From Isochrysis galbana (taxonomy: Eukaryota; Haptophyta; Isochrysidales; Isochrysidaceae), in assembly GCA_018136815.1 (NCBI GenBank), contig CM030940.1, positions 2,401,915 to 2,465,914 of the forward strand: a stretch of DNA of 64,000 nucleotides, given 5' to 3'. Below, piece after piece: positions 9,698-18,860 of the stretch (position 1 is the stretch's first letter; every line of letters begins with the position of its first letter). The notes under the pieces were generated by a model. That model was not told the DNA's origin. It saw only the letters and a list, made by a program, of their open reading frames with translations, and did no database searches. The position numbers and the translations under genes are program-made.

Positions 9698-10983
9698 TCA
9701 CGGTAGATGGTCAGGAGCCATTGGTACATGGTCTGGCGGAGTCTCCAGAAGCATTGTGTCTCCACCGTGGATCTCTCCGCTGCCATGGTGTCGCTTCCAA
9801 TTCTCGCTAGGACCTCGTTGTGGCATGGGCCGCTCGGACTCCTGGCCGTTATTGCTAAGCACGCGGTCCTTCACCTTCTCCCTTACCCAGTCTTGCAGCC
9901 GGCACCCGGGAGGCGTCTCTTGCCCTTTACACAGCTCACGCTCGATATTGTACGGCGTCTGCTGCGCACTCAGGGCTGACGCAACCGGTTCGTCGTCAAA
10001 GCTCAGTTTGGTTATGTGAGTTCGGTTCGCATTGCATTGCAGCACATCACCTTGTCTCACTGCTCTAGACAGTGTCCAATGTGCGACGAAGGCCTTCGGC
10101 ACCTTGCGCGTCAGGTGAAGAAAACAAGCGTTCCTCAGTGAGGCACGTCGGCGAAGTAGGTCGGCCTCGGAGCGCGGGGAGACAGAAGAGTTTAAAACGG
10201 CTCGCTTCACCTCCGAGCCCACAAAGTTGAATGCAGCCCCCAAGTCATGCAATTGGAGGCCCTCGCGCCGTGCGGCGGCGTTGAGATAGAGCTGGTCACA
10301 CAGAATACGGCAGGCGAGGGGTTGCGTGTGCCAGCCTGCAGTGAGCTGCCGATGATGCTTGGATGAGAGAAGCATCACTCCCGAGTTGAAGATGCGCCAA
10401 TCCTTTTGTGGGTTGCATGGCGAGAGCGAGTAGAGGTCGCAGGCCGCCGCAAAATGCTGCGCGTGCCACCCAATTGGCTTCTGTACTTCCACCGCCTGCA
10501 GGAAGCAGGGTGGAAGCACAACTGTGAATGTAAAGAGGATGGACGATGCGAATTAGGAGGCATAGACGCACGGGATCCTGAACCGCTGAGTGCGAGCTTG
10601 CAGAAGGCCTCCAAATGCGCTGGGTGGCGACCATTGCTGCGCTGGCTGCTTACTGCTCCGATGCGTTCGCACGGCGTGAGCTCGAAGAGATCTCCAGCGT
10701 GCGGCGAGATAAGTACGTCGTCGTCGAGCAGCATCACGCGTGCGTACCGTCCGAGGTGGTAATCGAGGAGCGGCAGCTTGAGGAATCGCGGTGTGGCCCT
10801 CAGCCGCTCCCTCCACGGTGCTAGCGCCTCGTGCTCTGCGCTCGAGACGATGTGCAGCGCGGCGGAGACTCGCCGGGCGTACGCATCTAGGAGCGGACGC
10901 GTGATCCCCACAAACGGACGCGAGCCCACCGAGAGAACCACGATCGCGCGAGAGCCGTCGCATGAGGACGAGGCCGCCGCCAT
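9698..10983 (-). CDS. Glycosyltransferase, GT-A/GT8-like, two exons
   Basis: Exon 1 starts at ATG 10983 and encodes RAIVVLSVGSRPFVGITRPL, then KLPLLDYHLGRYARVMLLDD DVL. The LDDDV is the metal/nucleotide-sugar binding DxD of GT-A glycosyltransferases. Exon 2 (about 10510 down to 9698) contains WRIFNSGVMLLS and CDQLYLNAA, the matching FNAGV and DQ..LN motifs of GT8-like enzymes. The exons lie in different frames; the intron falls within about 10590-10495. Acceptor candidates are CTGCAG|GCGG at 10496 and CACAG|TTGTG just upstream; the donor is not settled. The C-terminal 100 residues are polar and family-unspecific. There is no clear signal anchor, so the compartment is open. Confidence 0.7.
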
Positions 10984-11110
10984 CCGGCCGCCCGACGCCG
11001 CCTGCCACTGTGAACCATCTGCTGTGCTTTAACTCCTAAGTGCCGGTCCGAAGCGCCGAAATCGGCGCTTCACTTCGACGAGTTTGCACAATGGCCCACA
11101 GTGGAAATGT

Positions 11111-11240
11111 GTATTTGGCCTCTGGCCAAATACTCCTGCGGTATTACTCTAGAGGGTTTTTGAGAAGGTTTCACTCGGGTTTCATTCGGGTTTCACTCCG
11201 GGGTTTCACTTGCTCGACTACCGAGTAAAGCTGGGTGAAA
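11111..11240. repeat. GTATTTGGCC palindrome followed by GGTTTCACTC tandem
   Basis: 11111-11133 is the same 10+10 palindrome as at 4244-4266. Next come four imperfect copies of a GGTTTCA(C/T)TC-type decamer (11168-11213) and an inverted GAAACCC word at 11232-11243. At 4288 the palindrome is likewise followed by GAAACCCCC, which suggests a shared short repeat family. Confidence 0.6.
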
Positions 11241-11553
11241 CCCGAGGAAAACAACGTTCTGCAAAATCCTAAATACGAATTTCCCATCTACCATCTAGGT
11301 TCTTGTCCTCTTTCTGAAGGCTCATGTTCGTTGGTTGATATCCGCACGGGCGTCAGAGCGAGGGCGGGGGGCCTCGGAGAGAGGAAGAGAGAGGTGCAGA
11401 GAGGCAGAGGGTGGGAGAGAGGGTGACGCCGGGAGCAGGTACAGGAGTGGCACGCACCGATCGAGCGGCGTGGGGCTCGTCTTGCCGCATAGCCTCTAGC
11501 GCCGCTGTGGCGGGGAGGGGCGTGTGGCGAGCCTTCTCCACAAGGCGCAGAGT

Positions 11554-12192
11554 ATGACGTGGGCAATGCTGGGTGCGGTGTGTGCAGCATCCAGTCCACT
11601 TGCGCCATCGGCGGCGACGCAGGCGTGGATCGATGGGCTCATTATTGGGCACAACCTGTGCCCGTGGGCGCGAAGGGCGAGCGTGCGTATCGTCTGCACA
11701 CCAGATGCCGATGCGCTTCTACGGGCGGTGCCCGCCGAGGCGGATGCCTTGCGAGCTGAGATGACTCCGTTTGCAACAACGCTGCTTGTCCTCCCAGAGC
11801 GTGGGCTCGACGCCTTTACGTTTGGGCGCATTTTCTGCGAGTCGGAATCTGCGGTCAGCGAGCATAGCTCTTGGTTGAAGCTGCTGGCATTCCACCCTGA
11901 GCGGCTGGATACAGGGTCTGGATGCACAACAGACCCAATGGATGCTGCTCACTTTTCGACACGTTCGCCACTGCCGACCATTCAGCTGCTCAGAGAGGCG
12001 GAGCTCAGCCATGCTCGAGCAGAATGGGAGTCGATGCAACCCGTAACGGCCAGAATCAGATACCCCGGAGCCTTTGGTTTGCTAGTGCGCAATAAGGAAA
12101 AGCTCCGCGGCATGGGAAGGGTCAAATTGCAAGAGATGATGGATTCATATTTGTGCAGCAAGATCTCGCACGGGGCAGAGGAAGAGCTCTAA
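11554..12192 (+). CDS. DUF1415 family protein
   Basis: A 212-codon frame from ATG 11554 (MTWAMLGAVCAASSPLAPSA). Residues 20-40 (ATQAWIDGLIIGHNLCPWAR) match the DUF1415 signature (T..W....V.G.NLCPFA), including the conserved NLCP. TTLLVLPERGLDAF, LLAFHPERLDTG and STRSPLPTIQLLREAELSHA follow in family order (FHP, NRSP.P..HLLRE). Full length for the family, which is common in proteobacteria and present in photosynthetic eukaryotes; the function is unknown. The first 17 residues are hydrophobic and could be part of an organelle signal. No intron is visible. Confidence 0.85.
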   Translation: MTWAMLGAVCAASSPLAPSAATQAWIDGLIIGHNLCPWARRASVRIVCTPDADALLRAVPAEADALRAEMTPFATTLLVLPERGLDAFTFGRIFCESESAVSEHSSWLKLLAFHPERLDTGSGCTTDPMDAAHFSTRSPLPTIQLLREAELSHARAEWESMQPVTARIRYPGAFGLLVRNKEKLRGMGRVKLQEMMDSYLCSKISHGAEEEL

Positions 12193-13690
12193 TAACCCCA
12201 ACCGAGTCGCACCATCGAAACATGTGTGGGAATGTGACGTGTCGCGATGTCCTAATCGGCAAATTATTGGTGGTCTCGGTGCTCGATACCCTGTTGCAAC
12301 TCGCGCTCCGAGCTGAGCTCCTCGCCGCGCCTGAATCTGTTGCGCTCCTCGTGCTGTTTTCTCATCTCTGTCGCGTATCTCTCTCGTGTGTTCTTCCTCA
12401 GTGGGTTTTTGTATACTCTCGTCCTATCTTCAAAACGATGCTCAGCTAAGGGCCCTTAGGCCTGAGGCGCCTGCTACTGCCGCAGCAGCTTGACGCTGAC
12501 GCGCATGTGTCTTGCGTGAACAGAGGCGTAGTCGCAGTGCGCAAGCAAGCGGTAGAGGCAGGCAGGCTTGCCTGTTGCGGTTGCTGTGCAGTCCTTCTAT
12601 TCATTCGTTGATATAGAGCGCATGCACAACATACAACACAAACATGGAAAATGGCAGAAGGACAACGGACAACAACGACAAACACAAACTCGAAGGAGGA
12701 CCTAGGACCTCGAGCAACCGCACCAACACGATATACATATACGGGACAAACGGACATGCAAAAGGCCTGCCCCAACCCACCGCCCACCGCTGAATCCCGG
12801 CCCGAGGTAGAGCGTAAAGCACCTGGGCCCATCCCCTGACACCGAAGAGCCCGAACGAAAGCACAAAATAAGAAGGGAAAGGACGAGGAGCAGGTAGGCG
12901 TGCGAGGGGAAGATAAAGGGCGGCGAAATGCAGGAGGGTAGGAAGTACATGTTCACAGTCCGTCATAGATAGGTACTATAATTAGCCCTGAATCCGCAGA
13001 AGCGATTTTTTAGATCGTGCGCGCGCACTGCTACGCGCTACGAACTACGGCCACTACGCACTAACTACGCATGCTACTCGTCTTGCCAGTTACCAGTTAT
13101 TACATTGATGAGCGTGCTGCTCCTGCCTATATTGTGCACTACGCCTGCCGTCGGCGTGCGCAGCGTGATGCGTGCGGCAGCGCTCGGCCGCTGCGCTCTC
13201 TCCAGCCTGAGCCTGCAGTCTGCGTTGGCCTTGCCATTCAGCCATGCTGCGCCTCGCTCGTCGCTCGAGCCTGTGCCTGTGCATGGTACAAGGGCATATG
13301 GCATATGGGCATGGGCCTGCGTGTGGCTGCGTATGCATACCGTATCCGTATATTGGTGGAGCCGCCTTTGCTATCCAATCAATATCTCTGTAATCTTCAA
13401 GGCACTCAGCCGCCTCTGGGTGTTCCTCCGTCCTAGGATGGGGATGGCGATGGTGAGTGAGGAACTTGTCGGTGGTGGCCATTGTCCATTAGATAGCATA
13501 CACCGCACACCGCGAGCGCGGCCGTAAATCATCAAGAAGATTTTCATCAGTACAAAGCCAGAAATAAGTGTGTCAAAAAATAGGCCTTACTAGTCACAAG
13601 CACTAGCACTAGCACTAACTAGCACACAGCACACAGCAAGTGCACAAGAACGCATACCCATACCCAAGTCGGTGAGACTTCATGAGCCGT
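12193..13690. other. Intergenic with simple repeats
   Basis: No supported gene. Open frames at 13071-13527 overlap on both strands and lack protein-like composition. 13575-13640 is a tandem of ACTAGC and ACACAGC words. It includes the 12740-12960 dispersed repeat listed separately. Confidence 0.4.
12740..12960 (+). repeat. Dispersed repeat shared with 47285-47475
   Basis: Both intervals have in order CTGCCCC.ACCC, a GGCCC...GGTAG block, CACCTGGGC, CCCC, GAAAG-rich A/G sequence and a GGAGG/GGAAGGGTAG end. Identity is imperfect. There is no coding capacity. It is likely an old repeat family. Confidence 0.55.
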
Positions 13691-14576
13691 TCATGGAGAT
13701 CCAAAATTGGCCTTACAGTCCCGCACCTCTCTGCGAGAGAACGAATTGTCAATGCAGCGTGCGAGCTGTGGGTTGGAGTCTTGCGCGGTGACTACCAGTT
13801 GCCGGTCAGCTTCATCCCACTGAGTCAGGACGGTGTTGCCAATGAAGAGCGCAATGAGCAAGGCAGTTGCACCGCCAATGAAAGTAAGGTCGCTTGAGTC
13901 GTACCACTTCACCTGAACAGCAGAACAAGCCGTTGTTAGTATTATTCATCGTTTCATTGCTCATCACCACGCGCGGCGGTCGCGCGCCAGAGGCGCAGAA
14001 ATGCGGCGTCATACTAGCTAGCGCAATGCATTGCCAATGGCACTGCTGATTGTGGCACCAGGGCAGCTGTACGCAGCAGGGGTGCACCGCAGTGTGCGCC
14101 ACTGTCAGCGAGGCGCACCGCACCTCTGCAAGATCGTCCTCAGCATTGTATGCGCGCCCTGCGCTCACTTCCTTCTTGCCTCCCGCAAGGAAGTCGGCCG
14201 CGTCCGCCTTGAGCGCCTCCCCTCGCTTCTTCACCTGGGGCGATGAGAGGTTGCATCGTGGCTCTACACCTCTCTACCCCGTCCCCGCCCATCTTCCGCG
14301 AGCAGAAGTAAGCATCTCCTCTCCTCGCCGTCTCCGCGACCATCTCCCTAGACGACGAGAGCCGCCGCACGCACCCACTCGGAGGATCAGGTCGCTCTGC
14401 CTCACCTGCTGCTCCTTCTCTCGCTTCTCTGAGTCGGCGAGCTCGCGCATGCGGCCGGCGAAGGCGGAGGAGAGGTCGTCCTCGCTCATCCGCACGCCCC
14501 CTGCGCGCGACGCCGCGCGAGAGACCATCGGCGCGGGAGAGAGCACGCAGAGCGCCCAACAGAGGGAGGCGAGCAT
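13691..14576 (-). CDS. Small single-pass membrane protein, plastid-type leader, three exons
   Basis: Exons 14576-14406, 14234-14124 and 13912-13691 join in phase 0 to give 167 residues. Donors are GTGAGG and GTGCGG; both acceptors are CAG|GTGAAG. Residues 1-17 form a signal-peptide-like hydrophobic start (MLASLCWALCVLSPAP), followed by an Arg/Ala/Ser-rich stretch as in bipartite plastid leaders. The middle is a charged helix (SEDDLSSAFAGRMRELADSE through exon 2). Exon 3 has one membrane helix (LTFIGGATALLIALFIGNTV) and a C-terminal tail with two cysteines (ARCIDNSF, VRDCKANF). I do not recognise the family. Targeting to a plastid membrane is inference. Confidence 0.75.
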
Positions 14577-14699
14577 CGATGCCGCCGCCAGCAGGACGAG
14601 AGAGAGCTCTCCCTTCTCTCTCGCTCTCCCTCTTTATCTCTTTATACTTGTAGTACGTACTGTGAATACTCTACTGGCTACTGGAGTACTGGAGTTGTA
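14577..14699. other. Upstream region of the 13691-14576 gene
   Basis: A short pyrimidine-rich stretch (14610-14645) and TACT-rich sequence end at the TA that flanks the mariner-type terminal repeat. Confidence 0.4.
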
Positions 14700-14719
14700 C
14701 AGTAAGGGTGCACCATTAA

Positions 14720-15364
14720 CCCTAGTAGGTGCCTATAAACCGGAATTTCGGTGCCTACATTCGGGTGATGCAGGAGGCAGAGCAGTCATATTTTTGGCTG
14801 GGTTGTCTGCATATAGGCAGGATAGAACCCCCTAAGCAGCATGACTTGAGTACAAAAGGTTACAATGCATTTTCAGAGCGGCGAAAACGGCGAAAATGTA
14901 AAAACAGCCAAAAACAGCCAAAAACCCCCGACTACTCTAGAAGACATCGGTGACACGCAAAAAAACAAGGAATGTGGTAATAAGCGCCCACTCCTGCACG
15001 ACAGGCCAAACATTTGAACTGGGGCCGCTTTGGTTTCGCCACAGCACACTGAGCATAGCCACACACTGACACACTCCCTTTTGGGGTGACACACGGACGG
15101 CCTTCTGCGGGCCACAGGAACCGCCTTGCCGGTTGCCGGCTCGCGCCAACCTTTCGTGGCAACGTTCTCCCGCGCTTCTAAAACCAAGCACCATTGACGA
15201 ATTTATGATTGGGAGATCTAACCAGGCCTGGGAGGGGTCCCATTTCACATCAGGAGGCCCCCTAGGGCCCTCCTAGTGCCCTTAGGGGCTCCCAATATAG
15301 CAATATGTACTAAAAACTAAAAACGTCCCGACCGTCCGCCTAGCGGACTAGGCACCTACTAGGG
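14720..15364. mobile_element. piggyBac-type MITE, TTAA duplicated
   Basis: The termini CCCTAGTAGGTGCCTA (14720-14735) and its exact reverse complement (15349-15364) lie between TTAA tetramers (14716-14719 and 15365-15368). TTAA target duplication and a CCCTAG start are the piggyBac hallmark. The 645-bp interior has no convincing frame. The words TTAACCCTAGTA recur at about 53818, possibly a fragment of a relative. Confidence 0.85.
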
Positions 15365-15368
15365 TTAA

Positions 15369-15819
15369 GAAAACAGGGATTTTTGCCTTCTACATTTTCT
15401 ACCTAAGCCGACTCCCACACCTTGATAGTTTCTTAGAAGCCGCGGGGTCTTTACTTTTACTATTACTATTTACTATGTTTTGTGTATACATATTCAAGCA
15501 GCCGAGAGCAGAAGGAAGGCGCAAAAGTATAACTGCAACTGCAAGTGCGAAGTGCCTCCGCGGCCCACGGCCCACGGCCAACGAATGGCCACTATTGACC
15601 ACAACAATCGGCTGGCTGGCGGCCCGCTACCGCTACACGGCGACAACGACAACTTGCTTGGCCCGCCGGCCGCCGGCGAGGCCCGCAGCGCATAGAAGAT
15701 ATAGAAATGGTTTTCTTGCGCTGAGTTTCTTATCCTCAGGTGGAGGCCTCTCAGTTCAGCTCCATTTCTTATCGCTAGATGGCCAATTTGCTTCTAGGTT
15801 TTCTTAATGGGGGGGGTTC
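15369..15819. other. Interval between the MITE and the copia element, no gene seen
   Basis: Short GGCC-rich repeats (CCGCGGCCCACGGCCCACGG near 15560) and a TTCTTA-rich stretch. No supported gene. Confidence 0.4.
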
Positions 15820-15824
15820 TTAAT

Positions 15825-16362
15825 TGTGTGGGATGGGGTGGAGCTGTGGCTGTGTTGCATGTGGAGGCAAGAGGATTGATGTATGTAACATGTGGAGTAC
15901 AGTTCGGGGGCATGAGGCACGGGCCACCGGACACATGGGAGGCGCGCATCGGAGGAGCTGAGGACGAACGAGGGACCTCGACCGGCATACGGTCACGCGA
16001 GACGAGAACGAGGACGGGGGGCACACAGAGCAGAAGGCCACAGGAGCGCTCGAGCGATAGCGCTGAGCGTACAAAAGCTACCGGACCGAGAAGACGCGCG
16101 GGAGGGGGGGGGGGGAAGAAGAGAACACGCGGGAAAAGAAAGGGATGACAGTGGGCGGAAAACACTCAGTGGGAACGGGGAGAGAGAGAGGGAGAGACGA
16201 GGCGAGAAGCGGGAAAGAGGGGACGTGAGGGGACGATCCTATCGGGAGCGGGCAGAAGAGGCGAGCGTGATACGGAACTAGACGACGAAGGGGAGCCACG
16301 CGAGGAAACCTAATGGCGGGAAATATGCGAAGAGATATGAACAACCCCCCCTACCCGCAACA
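15825..16362 (-). repeat. 3' LTR of the copia element
   Basis: 538 bp, almost identical to 17680-18220. On the minus strand it is preceded by the G-run polypurine tract. Confidence 0.9.
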
Positions 16363-16457
16363 CCCCCCCCGATGCGAGAGTCGGTGCCCGGGCGGCGATC
16401 GCAGCGCAGAAGGCGGGGAGGGATGGGCAATGGAGCGAGGTGGTCAGGCGGACGCGT

Positions 16458-17679
16458 GAGCCCATGCGTTGGTGGCGTAGCGGACGCAGGCATCGAGCTT
16501 GCGCTTGGGTAGCCATTTGGTGAGGAAATCGGCGGCCATGTGTTCGGTGCCGACGTGACGTAGAGCGACTTCGCCGGACGCAACGCGTTGGAGAAGAACG
16601 TGATAGCGACGCATGAAGTGGCGGGCGCGGGAGGGAGCGGAGCGCAGGGAGCCGACACGCATGTTTGCAAGGTTGTCGGTGCCGACGAGGGTGGGTCCAT
16701 CGAGGTGGACGCCGATGGCGCGTAGGATCTCGCGGGCGTACGAGACACCTTCAGCAGCCTTGCAGGAGGCGATGCCCTCTGCCTCCATGGAGGAGTCGAC
16801 GACGAGAGCGAGCTTCTTCGTTTGGTGAAGGATTGCCCCGCCGCCGAAGGTCAAGAGAATGCCGTAGATGTTGCGGTCGCCCCACGTTGCGTCGGCGAGA
16901 GCTTCGAGGTGGGCGGGAGCGGGCTCGGACGTATCGACGTGCGCGGCGATGGTGGCAGTGAAACGCGGCGAGGTAGAGAGGGCGAGGCCGCCGTACGTGA
17001 TGCCGACGTCTTTCTCGCGGTGCAGCGGGGTGCGGTGGGATCGGGGACGCCAAGGAGGCAGAGTGGGGAGAGCCGAGGTGGTAGAGCTTCCGGGCGATGG
17101 CGGTAATGAAGTCGTCGTTGTCGAGATCGAGAGGAACGGGGTGAGGCGTGAAGACGGGAGGGAGCGGATATGTGGCTTGTGTGGTTGGATGAGCGATAGG
17201 GTAGACGGCAGGGCAGGAGCCGAGGAGGTTGGGCAGGGGTGAGTAGAAGTGCGGCTGAGTCGGCGAGGGGAGAATTGTGGGGTCCGGCGTGGGTTGGTGG
17301 TGGTAGGCCGGTGCGAATTGAGGAGGTGATGGTTGGTGGGGCATTTGGTGGAAGTTGGGCTGGAAATTGGTCTGGCAAGTCGGTGGGTGTTGGAATGGTA
17401 AGGCGGCGGCGGGCGGCGGGAGGAGGGTCATTGGAGGCGACCGGAGGAGGAGAGAGAGAGGAGAAGGGCGCGAGGGCGTGTCCGTTCGGTTGGCGTGGCT
17501 TGGGTGCAACTGGATGGTAGTGAGTTGGATGGGAGGTCTGGAAAGGCTGACATGGTTGGAAGAATTGAGGTGGTTGTAAGGAGTGGGGAGCGGTCGGAGC
17601 TGGCGGACAGGAGGTGGTGTGGGGAGCGAAGAGGAGTGGGCGTGAGTGGCAAGGCGTGATCGGCACGCCTCCGCTACCA
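16458..17679 (-). pseudogene. Copia gag-pol remnant: Pro-rich start, RT tail and RNase H
   Basis: The upper part (about 17650-17100) is Pro/Ser/His-rich, like a divergent gag. The lower part reads ITYGGLALSTSPRF, then ALADATWGDRNIYGILLTFG GGAILHQTKKLALVVDSSMEAE, GTDNLANMRVGSL and RHVGTEHMAADFLTKWLPKR. These are the end of copia reverse transcriptase and its RNase H: DA.W, SSMEAE for the catalytic STTEAE, DN..A and .ADFLTK. The pieces lie in two or three frames, so no intact protein is made. The gag-to-RNase H jump marks an internal deletion of the central pol region. Confidence 0.85.
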
Positions 17680-18220
17680 TGTGTGGGATGGGGTGGAGCT
17701 GTGGCTGTGTTGCATGTGGAGGCAAGAGGATTGATGTATGTAACATGTGGAGTACAGTTCGGGGGCATGAGGCACGGGCCACCGGACACATGGGAGGCGC
17801 GCATCGGAGGAGCTGAGGACGAACGAGGGACCTCGACCGGCATACGGTCACGCGAGACGAGAACGAGGACGGGGGGCACACAGAGCAGAAGGCCACAGGA
17901 GCGCTCGAGCGATAGCGCTGAGCGCACAAAAGCTACCGGACCGAGAGAAGACGCGCGGGAGGGGGGGGGGGGAAGAAGAGAACACGCGGGAAAAGAAAGG
18001 GATGACAGTGGGCGGAAAACACTCAGTGGGAACGGGGAGAGAGAGAGGGAGAGACGAGGCGAGAAGCGGGAAAGAGGGGACGTGAGGGGACGATCCTATC
18101 GGGAGCGGGCAGAAGAGGCGAGCGTGATACGGAACTAGACGACGAAGGGGAGCCACGCGAGGAAACCTAATGGCGGGAAATATGCGAAGAGATATGAACA
18201 ACCCCCCCCTACCCGCAACA
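17680..18220 (-). repeat. 5' LTR of the copia element
   Basis: 541 bp, the promoter-side LTR for the minus-strand element. Directly downstream (17679 toward lower numbers) is a TGG-starting primer-binding site. A truncated relative of this LTR lies at about 26047-26235. Confidence 0.9.
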
Positions 18221-18242
18221 TTAATGGTGCACCCTTACTGTA

Positions 18243-18860
18243 TGTATTGTATTTTTGCTGGATGGTGGATGCGATCCTTCCCTCGTCCCACCTTCTTCCT
18301 GCTTCAATTCCTCACCTCCCGCACAGCAGGTCGTCCCTTTTCTCTCTCTCTTCTCCTCTTCTCTTCTCTTCTTGGACGTCCGCTCATGCTCATACTAGAA
18401 AGAACAAGGGGGAGAGAGGGGGGTTGGGGGTCGGTTAATTTTATAACAGCTCTGTAAAATTTAAAAAACATATTATTGCTACAGAGTAAAGTACAGAATA
18501 GGAGGAGAGAGAGACCAAAGGGCAGGAGGAGGGGCCAAGAGAGAGGAGAAAAGAAAAAAAGAGCGAGGCGAGTTTTCATCTTCTCTCTTTTTTTTTTTAT
18601 GACCTCCTCGTTCGTCCCCGGCCTCCTCCCCGCCGCGCAGCTCGACCGGTAGCCGCCCACTCTCTCCTCGCGGGAGAGGGAGAAAGGACAGGGGGCGAGG
18701 GGGAGGGCGAGCGCGAAGAAGAGCGCGCGGGCCAGTGTCTGGGCAGGCAGCTGGAGGTGGCAGTGCTGGGCCAGCAAGGCGGGAGAGAGAGGGGGGGAAG
18801 AGGGGGGGTGGGGGGGGGAGAGAGAGAGAGAGAGAGAGACAGAGAGAGAGAGAGGCCGCA
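18243..18860. other. Upstream region of the coiled-coil gene
   Basis: Contains an AT-rich part (18430-18480), T and A runs near 18550-18600 and a (GA)n/(G)n tract at 18780-18855 directly before the start codon. Long open frames on the opposite strand are mirror images of this simple sequence. Confidence 0.5.

Larger units (their letters stand above)
15825..18220 (-). mobile_element. Non-autonomous Ty1/copia LTR retrotransposon, complete ends
   Basis: Two near-identical LTRs (15825-16362, 538 bp; 17680-18220, 541 bp) start TGTGTGGG and end CGCAACA on the plus strand. The 5-bp duplication TTAAT flanks the element (15820-15824 and 18221-18225). Read on the minus strand, a TGGTAGCGGAGGCG primer-binding-type site abuts the 5' LTR (17679 downward) and a run of nine G abuts the 3' LTR (polypurine tract, about 16371-16363). 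The interior keeps only a Pro-rich gag-like start and an RNase H tail, so protease, integrase and reverse transcriptase are lost. The LTRs are nearly identical, so insertion is recent. Confidence 0.92.
14700..18240. mobile_element. Mariner-type element (CAGT termini, TA flanks) hosting two younger insertions
   Basis: CAGTAAGGGTGCACCATTAA at 14700-14719 is repeated as an exact reverse complement at 18221-18240, and both are flanked by TA (14698-14699 and 18241-18242). A CAGT start next to a TA duplication is the Tc1/mariner pattern. No transposase is seen between the ends. The TTAA at the inner edge of the left repeat was used by the piggyBac-type MITE, and the TTAAT at the right by the copia element, so the original was probably a very short MITE into which both inserted. 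Confidence 0.75.

Noticed and set aside
13071-13527. Overlapping frames on both strands
   Set aside because: No conserved pattern, mutual overlap and simple repeats nearby.
16751-17929. 392-residue Pro-rich minus-strand frame as a cell-wall-type gene
   Set aside because: It runs from the LTR into the gag-RNase H remnant of the copia element.
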